In this document: in pieces, positions 1 to 6,495 of the stretch
Layout: every line of letters begins with the position of its first letter
How positions within the stretch are numbered: the stretch's first letter is position 1
Origin: Leptospira sp. WS39.C2
Lineage (GTDB): Bacteria; Spirochaetota; Leptospiria; Leptospirales; Leptospiraceae
DNA: 64,000 nucleotides
Direction: 5' to 3'
Assembly: GCF_040833965.1 (NCBI RefSeq)
Contig: NZ_CP162142.1
Span: 3,578,001 to 3,642,000, forward strand
Program-made: the position numbers and the translations under genes
Notes under the pieces: generated by a model
The model's database searches: none
What the model was told of the DNA's origin: nothing
The model's input: only the letters and a program-made list of their open reading frames with translations

Positions 1-710
1 CAGGAAACAGAGTTATGACCTCTCCCGATGGTATAACTTGGACAATTCGAACAAGTGCTGCTGATAATAATTGGTATTCAGTTTGCTGGTCTGAGGAAAA
101 CGAAATCTTTGTAGCCGTAGCTGCATCCGGAACAGGAAACAGAGTTATGACTTCTCCCGATGGCATAACTTGGACTTCACAAGTCAGTGCTGCTGACAAT
201 AGTTGGTATTCAGTTTGCTGGTCACCAAAGAGAGGAATCTTTGTAGCTGTTTCAAGTGATGGAACAGGAAACAGAGTTATGACCTCTCCCGATGGCATAA
301 CTTGGACGATTCGAACAAGTGCTGCTGATAATTCATGGAAATCAGTTTGTTGGTCTGAGGAAAAAGAAATCTTTGTAGCTGTTTCTATTTCTGGAATAGG
401 AAACAGAGTTATGACCTCTCCCGATGGTATAACTTGGACTTCCCGAATAACGCCAAACGTAGGGAATAGTTGGCAATCAGTTTGCTATGGTCCTAAACTT
501 GGCATCTTCGTTGCGGTTTCTATTTCTGGCTCAGACAAAGTCATGACTTCACCCGATGGTATAAACTGGACTCAACGAGCAACACCTACAGATGGAAGTT
601 CCTGGTACTCAGTTTGTTGGTCTCCAAAGTTAGGAACATTCGTAGCTGTTTGCCACATAGGAAACAAAGTTATGACAACTAGAACCGGTTTAGGGGCGGG
701 TCACTTATAA
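1..710 (+). CDS. Repeat-rich beta-propeller-like protein, phage tail type (5' partial)
   Basis: The frame is open at the left edge, so the true start lies outside the window. Almost all of the visible protein is a tandem repeat of 44 residues. Each unit carries an MTSPDGITWT segment, an SVCWS turn and a hydrophobic IFVAV strand, the pattern of a one-blade BNR/sialidase-like propeller repeat. Proteins with such repeats are common among phage tail and receptor-binding proteins; that role is inferred here from the lysis-like genes that follow. The protein ends in a short non-repeat tail (TRTGLGAGHL), and its TAA shares one base with the next ATG, which suggests translational coupling. The repeats are fairly well conserved at the DNA level, so unit number could vary between strains. 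Confidence 0.75.
   Translation, partial: GNRVMTSPDGITWTIRTSAADNNWYSVCWSEENEIFVAVAASGTGNRVMTSPDGITWTSQVSAADNSWYSVCWSPKRGIFVAVSSDGTGNRVMTSPDGITWTIRTSAADNSWKSVCWSEEKEIFVAVSISGIGNRVMTSPDGITWTSRITPNVGNSWQSVCYGPKLGIFVAVSISGSDKVMTSPDGINWTQRATPTDGSSWYSVCWSPKLGTFVAVCHIGNKVMTTRTGLGAGHL
12..669 (+). repeat. Five 132-bp coding tandem repeats
   Basis: The core gttatgac (gtcatgac in one copy) occurs at 12, 144, 276, 408, 540 and 669. The first four intervals are exactly 132 bp and the last is 129 bp. The period is a whole number of codons (44), so gain or loss of a unit would keep the frame. Copies 1-4 are most alike; the last two have diverged. Confidence 0.9.
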
Positions 711-982
711 TGGATCTACTGAAAGACCTATTACCATTCATTTCAATCATATCTATTTTTGGTCTTTATATCATAAGGACAGAAACTAAGATTAAAATCT
801 TAGAACTCGAAAAAGTTTTACTAGCAAAGATAAATGAGAACAAAGAAAACATTGCAAGAGCGGAATCAGATTTCCTTGTAACAAACTCGAAAGTTGAAAC
901 TCAATTATCTCACATCGATGAGAAGCTAGAAGAGATTAAAAGCCTATTCTCACTTTTTTACAAGAAGGTGGTGGGAGAATAA
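710..982 (+). CDS. Small membrane-anchored coiled-coil protein
   Basis: A 90-residue protein with one N-terminal hydrophobic helix (about residues 5-23, LLPFISIISIFGLYII) followed by a charged heptad-like stretch to about residue 85. The product is therefore an inner-membrane anchor with a coiled-coil stalk. Its ATG overlaps the stop of the repeat protein, and the next gene begins two bases after its stop, so it is part of the same transcription unit. I do not recognise a family. Size, topology and position resemble phage holin accessory proteins, but this is only an analogy. Confidence 0.6.
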   Translation: MDLLKDLLPFISIISIFGLYIIRTETKIKILELEKVLLAKINENKENIARAESDFLVTNSKVETQLSHIDEKLEEIKSLFSLFYKKVVGE

Positions 983-983
983 T

Positions 984-1466
984 ATGGCTTTAGATTGGGG
1001 AATTTGTTTTCAACCATTTGCATACACAGGAAGATCAACCCGGTTCGTCATAGAGTATTCCGCTTGGAATAAACCAATTAGTACAAGGGGACTTACTTCT
1101 TACTATCGTTTCGTTAAACGTGATGACAAAAGAAGAGTTTCCTTTTCACTCCCGGAGGGAGCAACTAAGAGGTGTCAAATTATCAATGCAACTAGATTAG
1201 TAACAGACCATCCTTCTGCAGAACAGTTCTTATATGATTTCAAATCTGCCAATCCACAAGTAACAGAAGAATACATTCGCTATTATGTAATGGACGACAA
1301 CGGAACGGATATTCCAATCATTCCTTCGATCAATGATATAACTTCACAAACCGGAATCGATCAGATTAAAGAAGCCGGAACCAGCATACTTACATTAGGT
1401 GTAATTGGATCCGCCGGATGGTTTGCATATAAAAAACTTTGGAAGAAGAAGGGAAAGAGGAAATGA
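984..1466 (+). CDS. Unknown protein with C-terminal membrane anchor and lysine-rich tail
   Basis: 160 residues that I cannot assign to a family. The first 130 residues are soluble-looking and rich in aromatic and charged residues. Residues about 135-150 (TSILTLGVIGSAGWFAY) form a single hydrophobic helix, followed by the basic tail KKLWKKKGKRK. That predicts a tail-anchored protein with its N-terminus on the far side of the membrane. The stop TGA overlaps the next start as ATGA. Two other genes in this run (1463 and 2453) also pair a soluble domain with one terminal helix, so this is probably one functional set acting at the envelope. Confidence 0.6.
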   Translation: MALDWGICFQPFAYTGRSTRFVIEYSAWNKPISTRGLTSYYRFVKRDDKRRVSFSLPEGATKRCQIINATRLVTDHPSAEQFLYDFKSANPQVTEEYIRYYVMDDNGTDIPIIPSINDITSQTGIDQIKEAGTSILTLGVIGSAGWFAYKKLWKKKGKRK

Positions 1467-2128
1467 ACCCGGTGTATATAGCCGGAGGGATTGCTTTGGC
1501 ATTAATACTTTTAGGAAGCAGTAATCACATGAGTTTAAATACAGAAGAAATAAAACGACTTAAAAACTATGGATCCTCTTTTGGTCTCAAGTTTGATAAA
1601 TGGACCCTGTTGACCATCCGTGGAGCAACCTTATCAGATAAAGGAACCATCTCAAAGAACAAGAATGTTCTAAATGAATGGAATGATCTTTTTGTTTTAA
1701 TAAAAGGTAACGAAGCAAAGGCATGGAAAGGAACAACGGATCCAGGAAAAAAGTATTCGGTAAATCCTAAAGTTACCGCCGGTGCTTTTAGGATCCTTCC
1801 CGGTCTTTATTATTATCAATCAGGATTGCATGACGGAAAAGATGCGTTCGTCTCAGCTTCTCCAATTTCAGGACTAAGAGACGGTAACAAAGATTTGATT
1901 TGGGATTCAACCGATAAGGTTTACACCGATTCAGTCGGGAATCGATTCTGGATTAATATCCACGCAAGTTACACAGGCAAGTATGTTGATGGTACATCTG
2001 CAGGTTGTTTAGCTTTGTATCATGGCTGGAATTCATCTGAATGGAAAGAGTTTAGAGATACTCTTAAAGTTGAATATGGAAAACAAAAATTTCCAGTTTT
2101 AGTTTTGGAATCAAAGGTACTAACATGA
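1463..2128 (+). CDS. Membrane-anchored L,D-transpeptidase-like enzyme
   Basis: 221 residues from the ATG at 1463, chosen because it overlaps the previous stop (ATGA) and follows a purine-rich GGGAAAGAGG. Residues 4-18 are a hydrophobic signal anchor. The C-terminal half holds a His followed 15 residues later by Cys in a G-T-S-A-G-C setting (about H167 and C182), matching the H...S-x-G-C signature of YkuD-type L,D-transpeptidases. Such enzymes link or cut peptidoglycan stem peptides. In a phage-like lysis run it could serve as an endolysin or wall-remodelling enzyme. The family call rests on this short motif only. Confidence 0.5.
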   Translation: MNPVYIAGGIALALILLGSSNHMSLNTEEIKRLKNYGSSFGLKFDKWTLLTIRGATLSDKGTISKNKNVLNEWNDLFVLIKGNEAKAWKGTTDPGKKYSVNPKVTAGAFRILPGLYYYQSGLHDGKDAFVSASPISGLRDGNKDLIWDSTDKVYTDSVGNRFWINIHASYTGKYVDGTSAGCLALYHGWNSSEWKEFRDTLKVEYGKQKFPVLVLESKVLT

Positions 2129-2463
2129 AAAGCAAACTTACATTAGATAACAAAAGACTTTGGATCACTGGGCTTGTGATCTTTATCTTAGGCAACGGTT
2201 TAGAAGTTTTCTTTTTACTGAATAATATTTCAACAACGGTCTCCGGGTTTGGATTTAACTTTCCTGGTTTTTTCGGTTTAGGTTTGTTCGGCTTACTCAT
2301 GTTCATTGCTCCTTTTGTTTCTATTGCATACAATAAATACAAAGAAGTTCCAACTCCTCCAGAGTTTGTCCCGGACTTACCGGAACCAATAGCATGTATC
2401 CCTAGAAAGAAAAAGAAGTCCCATAAAAAAAGGAATAAAAGAGGAAAACGAAATGAGTACTAA
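2125..2463 (+). CDS. Two-helix membrane protein, holin-like
   Basis: 112 residues with two clear hydrophobic helices (about 13-31, WITGLVIFILGNGLEVFFLL, and 46-68, rich in Gly and Phe), a proline-rich connector and a highly basic C-terminal tail of Lys and Arg. The small size, two membrane segments and charged cytoplasmic tail are the usual layout of a phage holin. It lies between an L,D-transpeptidase-like gene (ATGA overlap) and a peptidoglycan-binding gene (11-base overlap), which fits a lysis role. No sequence motif proves it. Confidence 0.55.
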   Translation: MKSKLTLDNKRLWITGLVIFILGNGLEVFFLLNNISTTVSGFGFNFPGFFGLGLFGLLMFIAPFVSIAYNKYKEVPTPPEFVPDLPEPIACIPRKKKKSHKKRNKRGKRNEY

Positions 2464-2938
2464 ACCATTATTAACAAACGGCTCAAGCGGAACTTGGGTT
2501 AAACTTTTACAAGAAAGTGTAAACGACATTCTCAAAACCAAACTGGAAACAGATGGAAAATTTGGAAGTCAAACAGAGACTGCCGTCCGTACCCTGCAGA
2601 AAAGAGGAAATCTTTTAGTTGATGGTAAGGTTGGCCCGAATACTTGGAGTTACATTGACGCAAATGTTTCGTTGGCACAAAAGATAAAAAATTCTGCTCT
2701 CGCAACTTTCACAAATCCAACTGTTACGAATCCAACGCCTAAGCCTCCAACGGTTCCTGCAACCGTAACTATAACACAACCTAAGCCTAGCACACCTAAT
2801 TCGTCTGCAGACAAACCAAGCCAAGTAACAATTGTTCCTTCACAACAAAAATCCGATGATGGAATGATTTGGCTTTTAGGTGGAGGTCTGCTTTTGGCAG
2901 TTGCCGGATCCATGGGAAAGAAGAAAGGAAGAAAATGA
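2453..2938 (+). CDS. Peptidoglycan-binding domain protein with C-terminal anchor
   Basis: 161 residues. Residues about 5-70 match a PG_binding_1 domain: GSSGTWVKLLQ, then DGKFGSQTETAVRTLQ, then VDGKVGPNTW. A long Thr/Pro-rich linker follows (about 83-125), then a Gly-rich hydrophobic helix (about 138-154) and a KKKGRK tail. The wall-binding head is thus tethered to a membrane by a flexible stalk. No catalytic domain is present, so it probably positions a partner, perhaps the upstream L,D-transpeptidase-like protein. It overlaps both neighbours (11 bases upstream, ATGA downstream). Confidence 0.7.
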   Translation: MSTKPLLTNGSSGTWVKLLQESVNDILKTKLETDGKFGSQTETAVRTLQKRGNLLVDGKVGPNTWSYIDANVSLAQKIKNSALATFTNPTVTNPTPKPPTVPATVTITQPKPSTPNSSADKPSQVTIVPSQQKSDDGMIWLLGGGLLLAVAGSMGKKKGRK

Positions 2939-3312
2939 AAAGAACCTTTCTTATTCTTCTCGTTCTATTCGCTTGTACAAGTCTTGAAAAGAATCAGGGA
3001 TCCATTGGCAGACAATTGGATCTCATCGAGGACTTAGAGAACAAACTCCCGGAGGAAGACAGGCCACGTTTCCGAAAAGCTGTTTCAAATATGAGGGATG
3101 AAGAAAGGATCTCTGATAAGAATATAAAGGACGTTAAAACAGAAAACAAAACGCTCCAGAATCAATCTCTAGAGATTTCTACCGATGCGGGAAGGTGGTA
3201 TGGTTCAAGAAATACTGTGATAGCCTTAATTTCGATTCTAGCGATTTCTGTTATAGGAATTTTAGCCTACTGGATCTTTAAAGCTAAGACTAAAGTTCTC
3301 CCCATCCCTTGA
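2935..3312 (+). CDS. Lipoprotein with C-terminal transmembrane helix, unimolecular-spanin-like
   Basis: 125 residues from the ATG that overlaps the previous stop; a longer upstream frame is a shadow of the preceding gene. The N-terminus is a lipoprotein signal with a lipobox LFAC (Cys14). The middle (about 20-90) is charged and helical. Residues about 94-115 (TVIALISILAISVIGILAYW) are a second strong transmembrane helix, followed by ten residues. A lipid-anchored N-terminus plus a C-terminal inner-membrane helix in one short polypeptide is the defining layout of phage T1 gp11-type u-spanins, which fuse inner and outer membranes at lysis. The position at the end of a lysis-like run agrees. Function is inferred from topology. 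Confidence 0.6.
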   Translation: MKRTFLILLVLFACTSLEKNQGSIGRQLDLIEDLENKLPEEDRPRFRKAVSNMRDEERISDKNIKDVKTENKTLQNQSLEISTDAGRWYGSRNTVIALISILAISVIGILAYWIFKAKTKVLPIP

Positions 3313-3465
3313 GTTTAACGATCGATATTCCATAAGTTCTTTTAACAATCTTCTTAGTGGTGAGGTAGGAGTTAGCTTCTGCTTCATCATCTCTTCATCT
3401 TTCTTCCATTCTGCTCGAAAGAAATCTTCTACATCGTCTTTCAAATACCCTTGAATTTTCAACAT
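3262..3465 (-). CDS. Small hypothetical protein, possible regulator
   Basis: 67 residues on the minus strand, overlapping the 3' end of the spanin-like gene by 51 bases. The composition is protein-like and amphipathic (DDVEDFFRAEWKKDEEMM, then SPLRRLLKELMEYRSL), with a weak AAGG before the ATG at 3465. I do not recognise a family. It is divergent from the gene at 3738, and the four AAGTGATT repeats lie between them, so a DNA-binding or copy-control role is conceivable but unproven. It could also be a chance frame. Confidence 0.45.
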   Translation of the reverse strand: MLKIQGYLKDDVEDFFRAEWKKDEEMMKQKLTPTSPLRRLLKELMEYRSLNSRDGENFSLSFKDPVG

Positions 3466-3578
3466 ACCTTAAAACTTTAAATAACCTATTTTCATTTCGT
3501 CAAGTTTTACTTGAAAGATCCAGATTTGTTTTCGAATGGATCCATTTTTTCTAAATATATGAGAACATAACAAGAGCC

Positions 3579-3724
3579 AAGTGATTGCAAAGCCTACTTA
3601 AGTACCTTTTTAGTGGGTGGAAGTGATTACAAAGTGAAAAATAACTCCTTTTAATGAATTTCTAGTAGTGGACAAGTGATTTCTTATTCATTGCATGGTG
3701 GAAACAAATGTACAAGAAGTGATT
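3579..3724 (+). promoter_or_regulatory. Four phased AAGTGATT direct repeats (operator or iteron-like)
   Basis: AAGTGATT occurs at 3579-3586, 3621-3628, 3674-3681 and 3717-3724, all in the same orientation. The start-to-start distances are 42, 53 and 43 bases, close to 4, 5 and 4 helical turns, so all copies would face the same side of the DNA. The first two share a longer core ending in CAAAG. The array fills the gap between a minus-strand gene (start 3465) and a plus-strand gene (start 3738), with the last copy 13 bases before that ATG. Nothing else was seen in 3466-3578. Confidence 0.6.
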
Positions 3725-3737
3725 AAGGACTAAATCA

Positions 3738-4406
3738 ATGAGTGTTTCAATTACAAACAAGTGGAAAGGTTTCAAAAGTAACCTCTCTAGGATAAAAAAC
3801 ACAGTCGAAGAGTTAGGGAACGAACAAGAAATTTCCGTGACCTTCGAATTTGATGAAGAAGTGAAAGAGTATAACTTAGAAGAGGTTCCGTCTTCATTAA
3901 AAATAATTCAAGAAGAGGCTTCTGATTCAGACAAGATCGTTGCTCTCATTTATGTTGGATCCAAACTCAAAGACAAAGTAGTTCTTCAGGATCTTACGAA
4001 AGAAAACAAAACGCAAAATAGAAATTCACAACAAGGGAACGTGAGTTCAAACGTTCCCAATATGGAGACGTCTATTTTTGCGGAAAATTTTCGTATGATG
4101 ATGAAGTCTCTTGAAGAAGTGAACCAACTTAAAACCGACGTGCTACAAAATACTTTTCAAACTCAATTGAAAACTATCGCAGAAATTACAGCAAAAAGAG
4201 AAGAAGCGATTCAAGAGATAAACAGAAGAGAGTTAGATTTAAGAGTAAAAGAAATTGAATCAACCTCTAAACGTAAAATTGAGTTTTGGGGAGAGATTCT
4301 TAAAACAGGAACCGAGTTAGTTACAAATGGTTTGGTATGGGTAAAAGAAAATCCGGGTGATGCCGCCGAAATTCTCAGAACATTAAGAGCAAAGCCAGTT
4401 GAATAA
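3738..4406 (+). CDS. Unknown coiled-coil protein of the accessory region
   Basis: 222 residues. The N-terminal ~95 residues look like a compact alpha/beta domain (EISVTFEFDEEVKEYNLEEV, then KIVALIYVGSKL). A low-complexity Asn/Gln-rich linker follows (about 96-112), then a long charged helix (about 115-195) with heptad character, and a short hydrophobic C-terminus. I recognise no family. It is the first gene downstream of the phased repeats and is followed 11 bases later by a small gene, so the two are probably co-transcribed. A replication, partition or virion assembly role would fit but is not shown by the sequence. Confidence 0.6.
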   Translation: MSVSITNKWKGFKSNLSRIKNTVEELGNEQEISVTFEFDEEVKEYNLEEVPSSLKIIQEEASDSDKIVALIYVGSKLKDKVVLQDLTKENKTQNRNSQQGNVSSNVPNMETSIFAENFRMMMKSLEEVNQLKTDVLQNTFQTQLKTIAEITAKREEAIQEINRRELDLRVKEIESTSKRKIEFWGEILKTGTELVTNGLVWVKENPGDAAEILRTLRAKPVE

Positions 4407-4417
4407 ACGGAAAGAAA

Positions 4418-4603
4418 ATGGATAACAAAACTTTAATTCAAACAGTAAACGCACAAAGCGAAGTATTACTTAACTTTTTTAAAATCATGGAAGAGAAAAG
4501 ATATCTTCCCTCTTCAGTAATTGGTGACAAAAAGAAATCTCCAATTCCTGAGTTTGCAGAAATAAAAAGGAATCTAGAAATTCTTAAAGACAATCTGCAA
4601 TAA
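4418..4603 (+). CDS. Small hypothetical protein
   Basis: 61 residues, helical and charged, beginning at an ATG eight or nine bases after GGAAAG. Eleven bases separate it from the preceding coiled-coil gene, which suggests one operon. No motif is recognisable. The reading frame has normal codon use and no overlapping competitor, which is the main support for it being real. Confidence 0.5.
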   Translation: MDNKTLIQTVNAQSEVLLNFFKIMEEKRYLPSSVIGDKKKSPIPEFAEIKRNLEILKDNLQ

Positions 4604-4689
4604 CCACATAACGGAACCTCAAAACAGTTTCGGTCTAGCCCTTCCCGAATAACAAAGAAGGCACGTATTCATTTAAGAAGGAGAAAAAA

Positions 4690-5055
4690 ATGTTTAACAT
4701 ATATCGATTGTTGGTCTTGGCTTGGATGGTTATCATCTTTGTGATGTTTAATGGTAGTGATCCTATCCAATGGGATTTCCAAACAAAGATCCTTTTCATC
4801 ACATTGTCTATGATTCCACTTATTCCGATTGAACTGAGTTTTGAATCAAAAGAAACTCCATCGGAAGCAATCAAAAAGAATCTTAACTTGATAAAAGAGG
4901 TATTATCTCTTTTGGGTGGCGGACACGGTCTAGGCAAGTCTCCTTTAGAGGAACTAGATAAAGTTACATATACCACAAGTGATTTAAGATGGAAAAATCC
5001 AGGCTTTAAACCGAAAGACGGTGAGGAATTTCCTGTTGCCGATCAACCCACCTAA
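4690..5055 (+). CDS. Small two-helix membrane protein of unknown function
   Basis: 121 residues. Two hydrophobic helices lie at about 4-22 (IYRLLVLAWMVIIFVMFNG) and 32-49. A cytoplasmic-looking tail follows with a glycine cluster LLGGGHGLGKSP near residue 80. The ATG is preceded by a strong AAGAAGGAGA. I recognise no family. It closes the plus-strand part of the accessory segment and converges with the minus-strand gene at 5109. Confidence 0.6.
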   Translation: MFNIYRLLVLAWMVIIFVMFNGSDPIQWDFQTKILFITLSMIPLIPIELSFESKETPSEAIKKNLNLIKEVLSLLGGGHGLGKSPLEELDKVTYTTSDLRWKNPGFKPKDGEEFPVADQPT

Positions 5056-5108
5056 CGCCTAAACCAAAAAAACGATTTTGGGTAGTACCGGAATGGCTTT
5101 CTGAAACA

Positions 5109-5729
5109 CTATCTTTCGGACGAGCCTTTCGGGACTAGCTTGTTTCGGTTCTTATACTTTTCCTTCCTGAATTCATCCCTTGCAATTTCAAGTAACCCAA
5201 ATTCGATATTCATTCTTGGATAGAAGCTGGACATAAAGACTGATTTCATCATTTGGAGATTGCCTTCGTTAAAATTTTCAACATGGTCATAAGATACTTC
5301 TTCAAGGAGAGCGAAAAGACTGTTTAACTCAGAGGTAATTGAATCTAAAGATTCAAACAGGTTTATATCGTTAGGACTTTTAATCGCAATGGAATGATTG
5401 ATTTTTGAAAATTGAGTTAAAAGAGTATTCCTTGCGTTGGCGGTTTCTTCGTATATCTTTTGGAAATTTTCTCTAGTTATGTGTGAACTATTTCGCTTAA
5501 ACCTTAAGAATTCTTTTTGTGCTTCATTTAGCGAATCGAGTTGTTTTTTATTTTCTTCCTGTTCTTTGAAATAACTACAAAAATCGTTATAAGACTTCAA
5601 AGAATCTTTTAGTTCATCCTTTTGGATCAACTCACGAATAAAATCAGTCCAGAACAAATCTCTAATTGCTTGTTTACGAATCCACGAACCGAAGTTCTCA
5701 TCACTCATGGAGTTAATAAAATTTACCAC
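5109..5729 (-). CDS. Hypothetical soluble helical protein, GTG start
   Basis: 206 residues, strongly helical and rich in Glu, Lys, Asn and Phe, with no signal peptide or membrane segment. I recognise no family. The start chosen is GTG at 5729 because GAGGGG lies about six bases before it; an ATG seven codons inside (5708) has no such signal. The gene is the last one on the left before a 233-base gap. It could belong to the prophage-like segment as a cargo or immunity gene. Confidence 0.6.
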   Translation of the reverse strand: MVNFINSMSDENFGSWIRKQAIRDLFWTDFIRELIQKDELKDSLKSYNDFCSYFKEQEENKKQLDSLNEAQKEFLRFKRNSSHITRENFQKIYEETANARNTLLTQFSKINHSIAIKSPNDINLFESLDSITSELNSLFALLEEVSYDHVENFNEGNLQMMKSVFMSSFYPRMNIEFGLLEIARDEFRKEKYKNRNKLVPKGSSER

Positions 5730-5896
5730 AAAACACCCCTCAAACGGTGAAAACGTATTTTACTATCTTTGAACAATTAATATTCTCAATCTTATTTTTC
5801 CCTGGCTACCTAGGTTTTTGGGAAAATGATGTCTCTAATGTCTCCATGTCTTATAATAAAATCAAATACAAAACAATAAAAAGTATTACTTTTTAG

Positions 5897-5924
5897 TTGA
5901 CATAATTCCACCAGCTTTTATACT
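5897..5924 (+). promoter_or_regulatory. Sigma-70-type promoter for the small RHH gene
   Basis: TTGACA at 5897-5902 and TATACT at 5919-5924, separated by 16 bases. A start of transcription near 5931 would leave a leader of about 30 bases before the GTG at 5963. Confidence 0.6.
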
Positions 5925-5962
5925 TTGGGAAGTTACCAAATTTGGGGCTAAGGGGGTGGGGA

Positions 5963-6139
5963 GTGTTGGCGATACAAAAGGAAAAAACTGTGACTTTTAA
6001 ATGTGAAGAAGATTTAATTGCAGCAGCAGAAAATTATGCTGCAAATAATGAAATGGATCGTTCAAAAGTTATTAGATTAGCTTTAAAACGATTTCTGAAC
6101 GTCTCGCCGGTTGAAATAAAACGATCGGCAAAGAAGTAA
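5963..6139 (+). CDS. Ribbon-helix-helix (CopG-like) DNA-binding protein
   Basis: 58 residues from a GTG at 5963 (TTG at 5966 is the alternative), chosen because AAGGGGGTGGGGA sits directly before it. The sequence EKTVTFKCEEDLIAAAENYA followed by NEMDRSKVIRLALKRFL matches an RHH fold: a short beta strand, then two helices with the S-K-V-I-R-x-A turn. RHH proteins bind DNA as dimers and serve as antitoxins or plasmid/phage repressors. No toxin-like partner is visible next to it. It has its own promoter and stands at the edge of the accessory segment. Confidence 0.65.
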   Translation: MLAIQKEKTVTFKCEEDLIAAAENYAANNEMDRSKVIRLALKRFLNVSPVEIKRSAKK

Positions 6140-6155
6140 AGAAAGATAGATTTGG

Positions 6156-6231
6156 ATTGGGGGCGGATGCCCGTGATACTGCACAACCGTGTAGGCAATA
6201 CATCCCGCCACCCAATGCGTCCTCTCTATCA
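6156..6231. repeat. Dispersed intergenic repeat, copy 1
   Basis: Arms ATTGGGGGCGGATG (6156-6169) and CATCCCGCCACCCAAT (6201-6216) are complementary apart from two single-base bulges. The right arm and following bases, 6204-6231, match 35602-35629 at 27 of 28 positions. Both copies lie between convergent genes. Confidence 0.75.
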
Positions 6232-6340
6232 TATCCCAAATGGAAATGATACTCCATTCCTGCATTTAGAGTTTTTAATTCTAAAAAGTTCATCCTTTGG
6301 ATCAAATATCCAATTTATCATGGGAAGGGATTTTTTGCGC

Positions 6341-6426
6341 CAGGGATCGGCAGGGCTCGGTCTTCCGAGGTGGAATCCAACTCGGAAGACGGGAGCGAAA
6401 GCGGACCCCGAAAGAGCCCGCTCCCT
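6341..6426. ncRNA. GC-rich structured element, possible pseudoknotted RNA
   Basis: GTCTTCCGAG (6360-6369) and CTCGGAAGAC (6381-6390) form a perfect 10-bp stem with an 11-base loop. GGGCTC (6353-6358) can pair with GAGCCC (6414-6419) around it. GGGAGCG (6391-6397) can pair with CGCTCCC (6419-6425). The last two stems cross each other and share only one base, so they form either an H-type pseudoknot or two alternative folds. No promoter was identified, and the strand is not known. This could be an RNA gene, a repeat element or a terminator complex. Confidence 0.4.
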
Positions 6427-6449
6427 ATTTTAAAGTAATGTAAGTGATC

Positions 6450-6475
6450 GATAGATTGGAGGCGCCCAATCTATC
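6450..6475. terminator. Perfect 10-bp hairpin between convergent genes
   Basis: GATAGATTGG and CCAATCTATC flank a six-base loop AGGCGC. It lies 20 bases beyond the stop of the Old Yellow Enzyme gene and is followed on the plus strand by an AT-rich tract. It probably ends transcription from one or both sides, although neither side has a long run of T. Confidence 0.5.
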
Positions 6476-6495
6476 TTAATTAATTTCAATTCTGA

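Larger units (their letters stand above)
6140..6495. other. 356-base non-coding stretch rich in secondary structure
   Basis: The gap between the RHH gene and the convergent Old Yellow Enzyme gene holds no convincing gene; the 93-residue frame through it reads across hairpins and has no start signal. From left to right it contains an imperfect inverted repeat with a dispersed repeat (6156-6231), a GC-rich structured block (6341-6426) and a perfect 10-bp hairpin (6450-6475). The GC-rich block contrasts sharply with the AT-rich surroundings. Confidence 0.7.

Noticed and set aside
12..669. Possible CRISPR array from regular repeats
   Set aside because: The whole 132-base unit is conserved and in frame as protein; there are no short repeats with unique spacers.
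2064..2342. 92-residue minus-strand frame
   Set aside because: It is antisense to the holin-like gene at 2125, which has proper overlaps with its neighbours.
5963..6139. Toxin-antitoxin pair
   Set aside because: The RHH protein could be an antitoxin, but no toxin-sized frame lies next to it; downstream is non-coding.
6152..6433. 93-residue plus-strand frame in the gene-free gap
   Set aside because: It runs through the dispersed repeat and the GC-rich hairpins, has no ribosome-binding site and an unnatural composition; the structure explains the sequence better.
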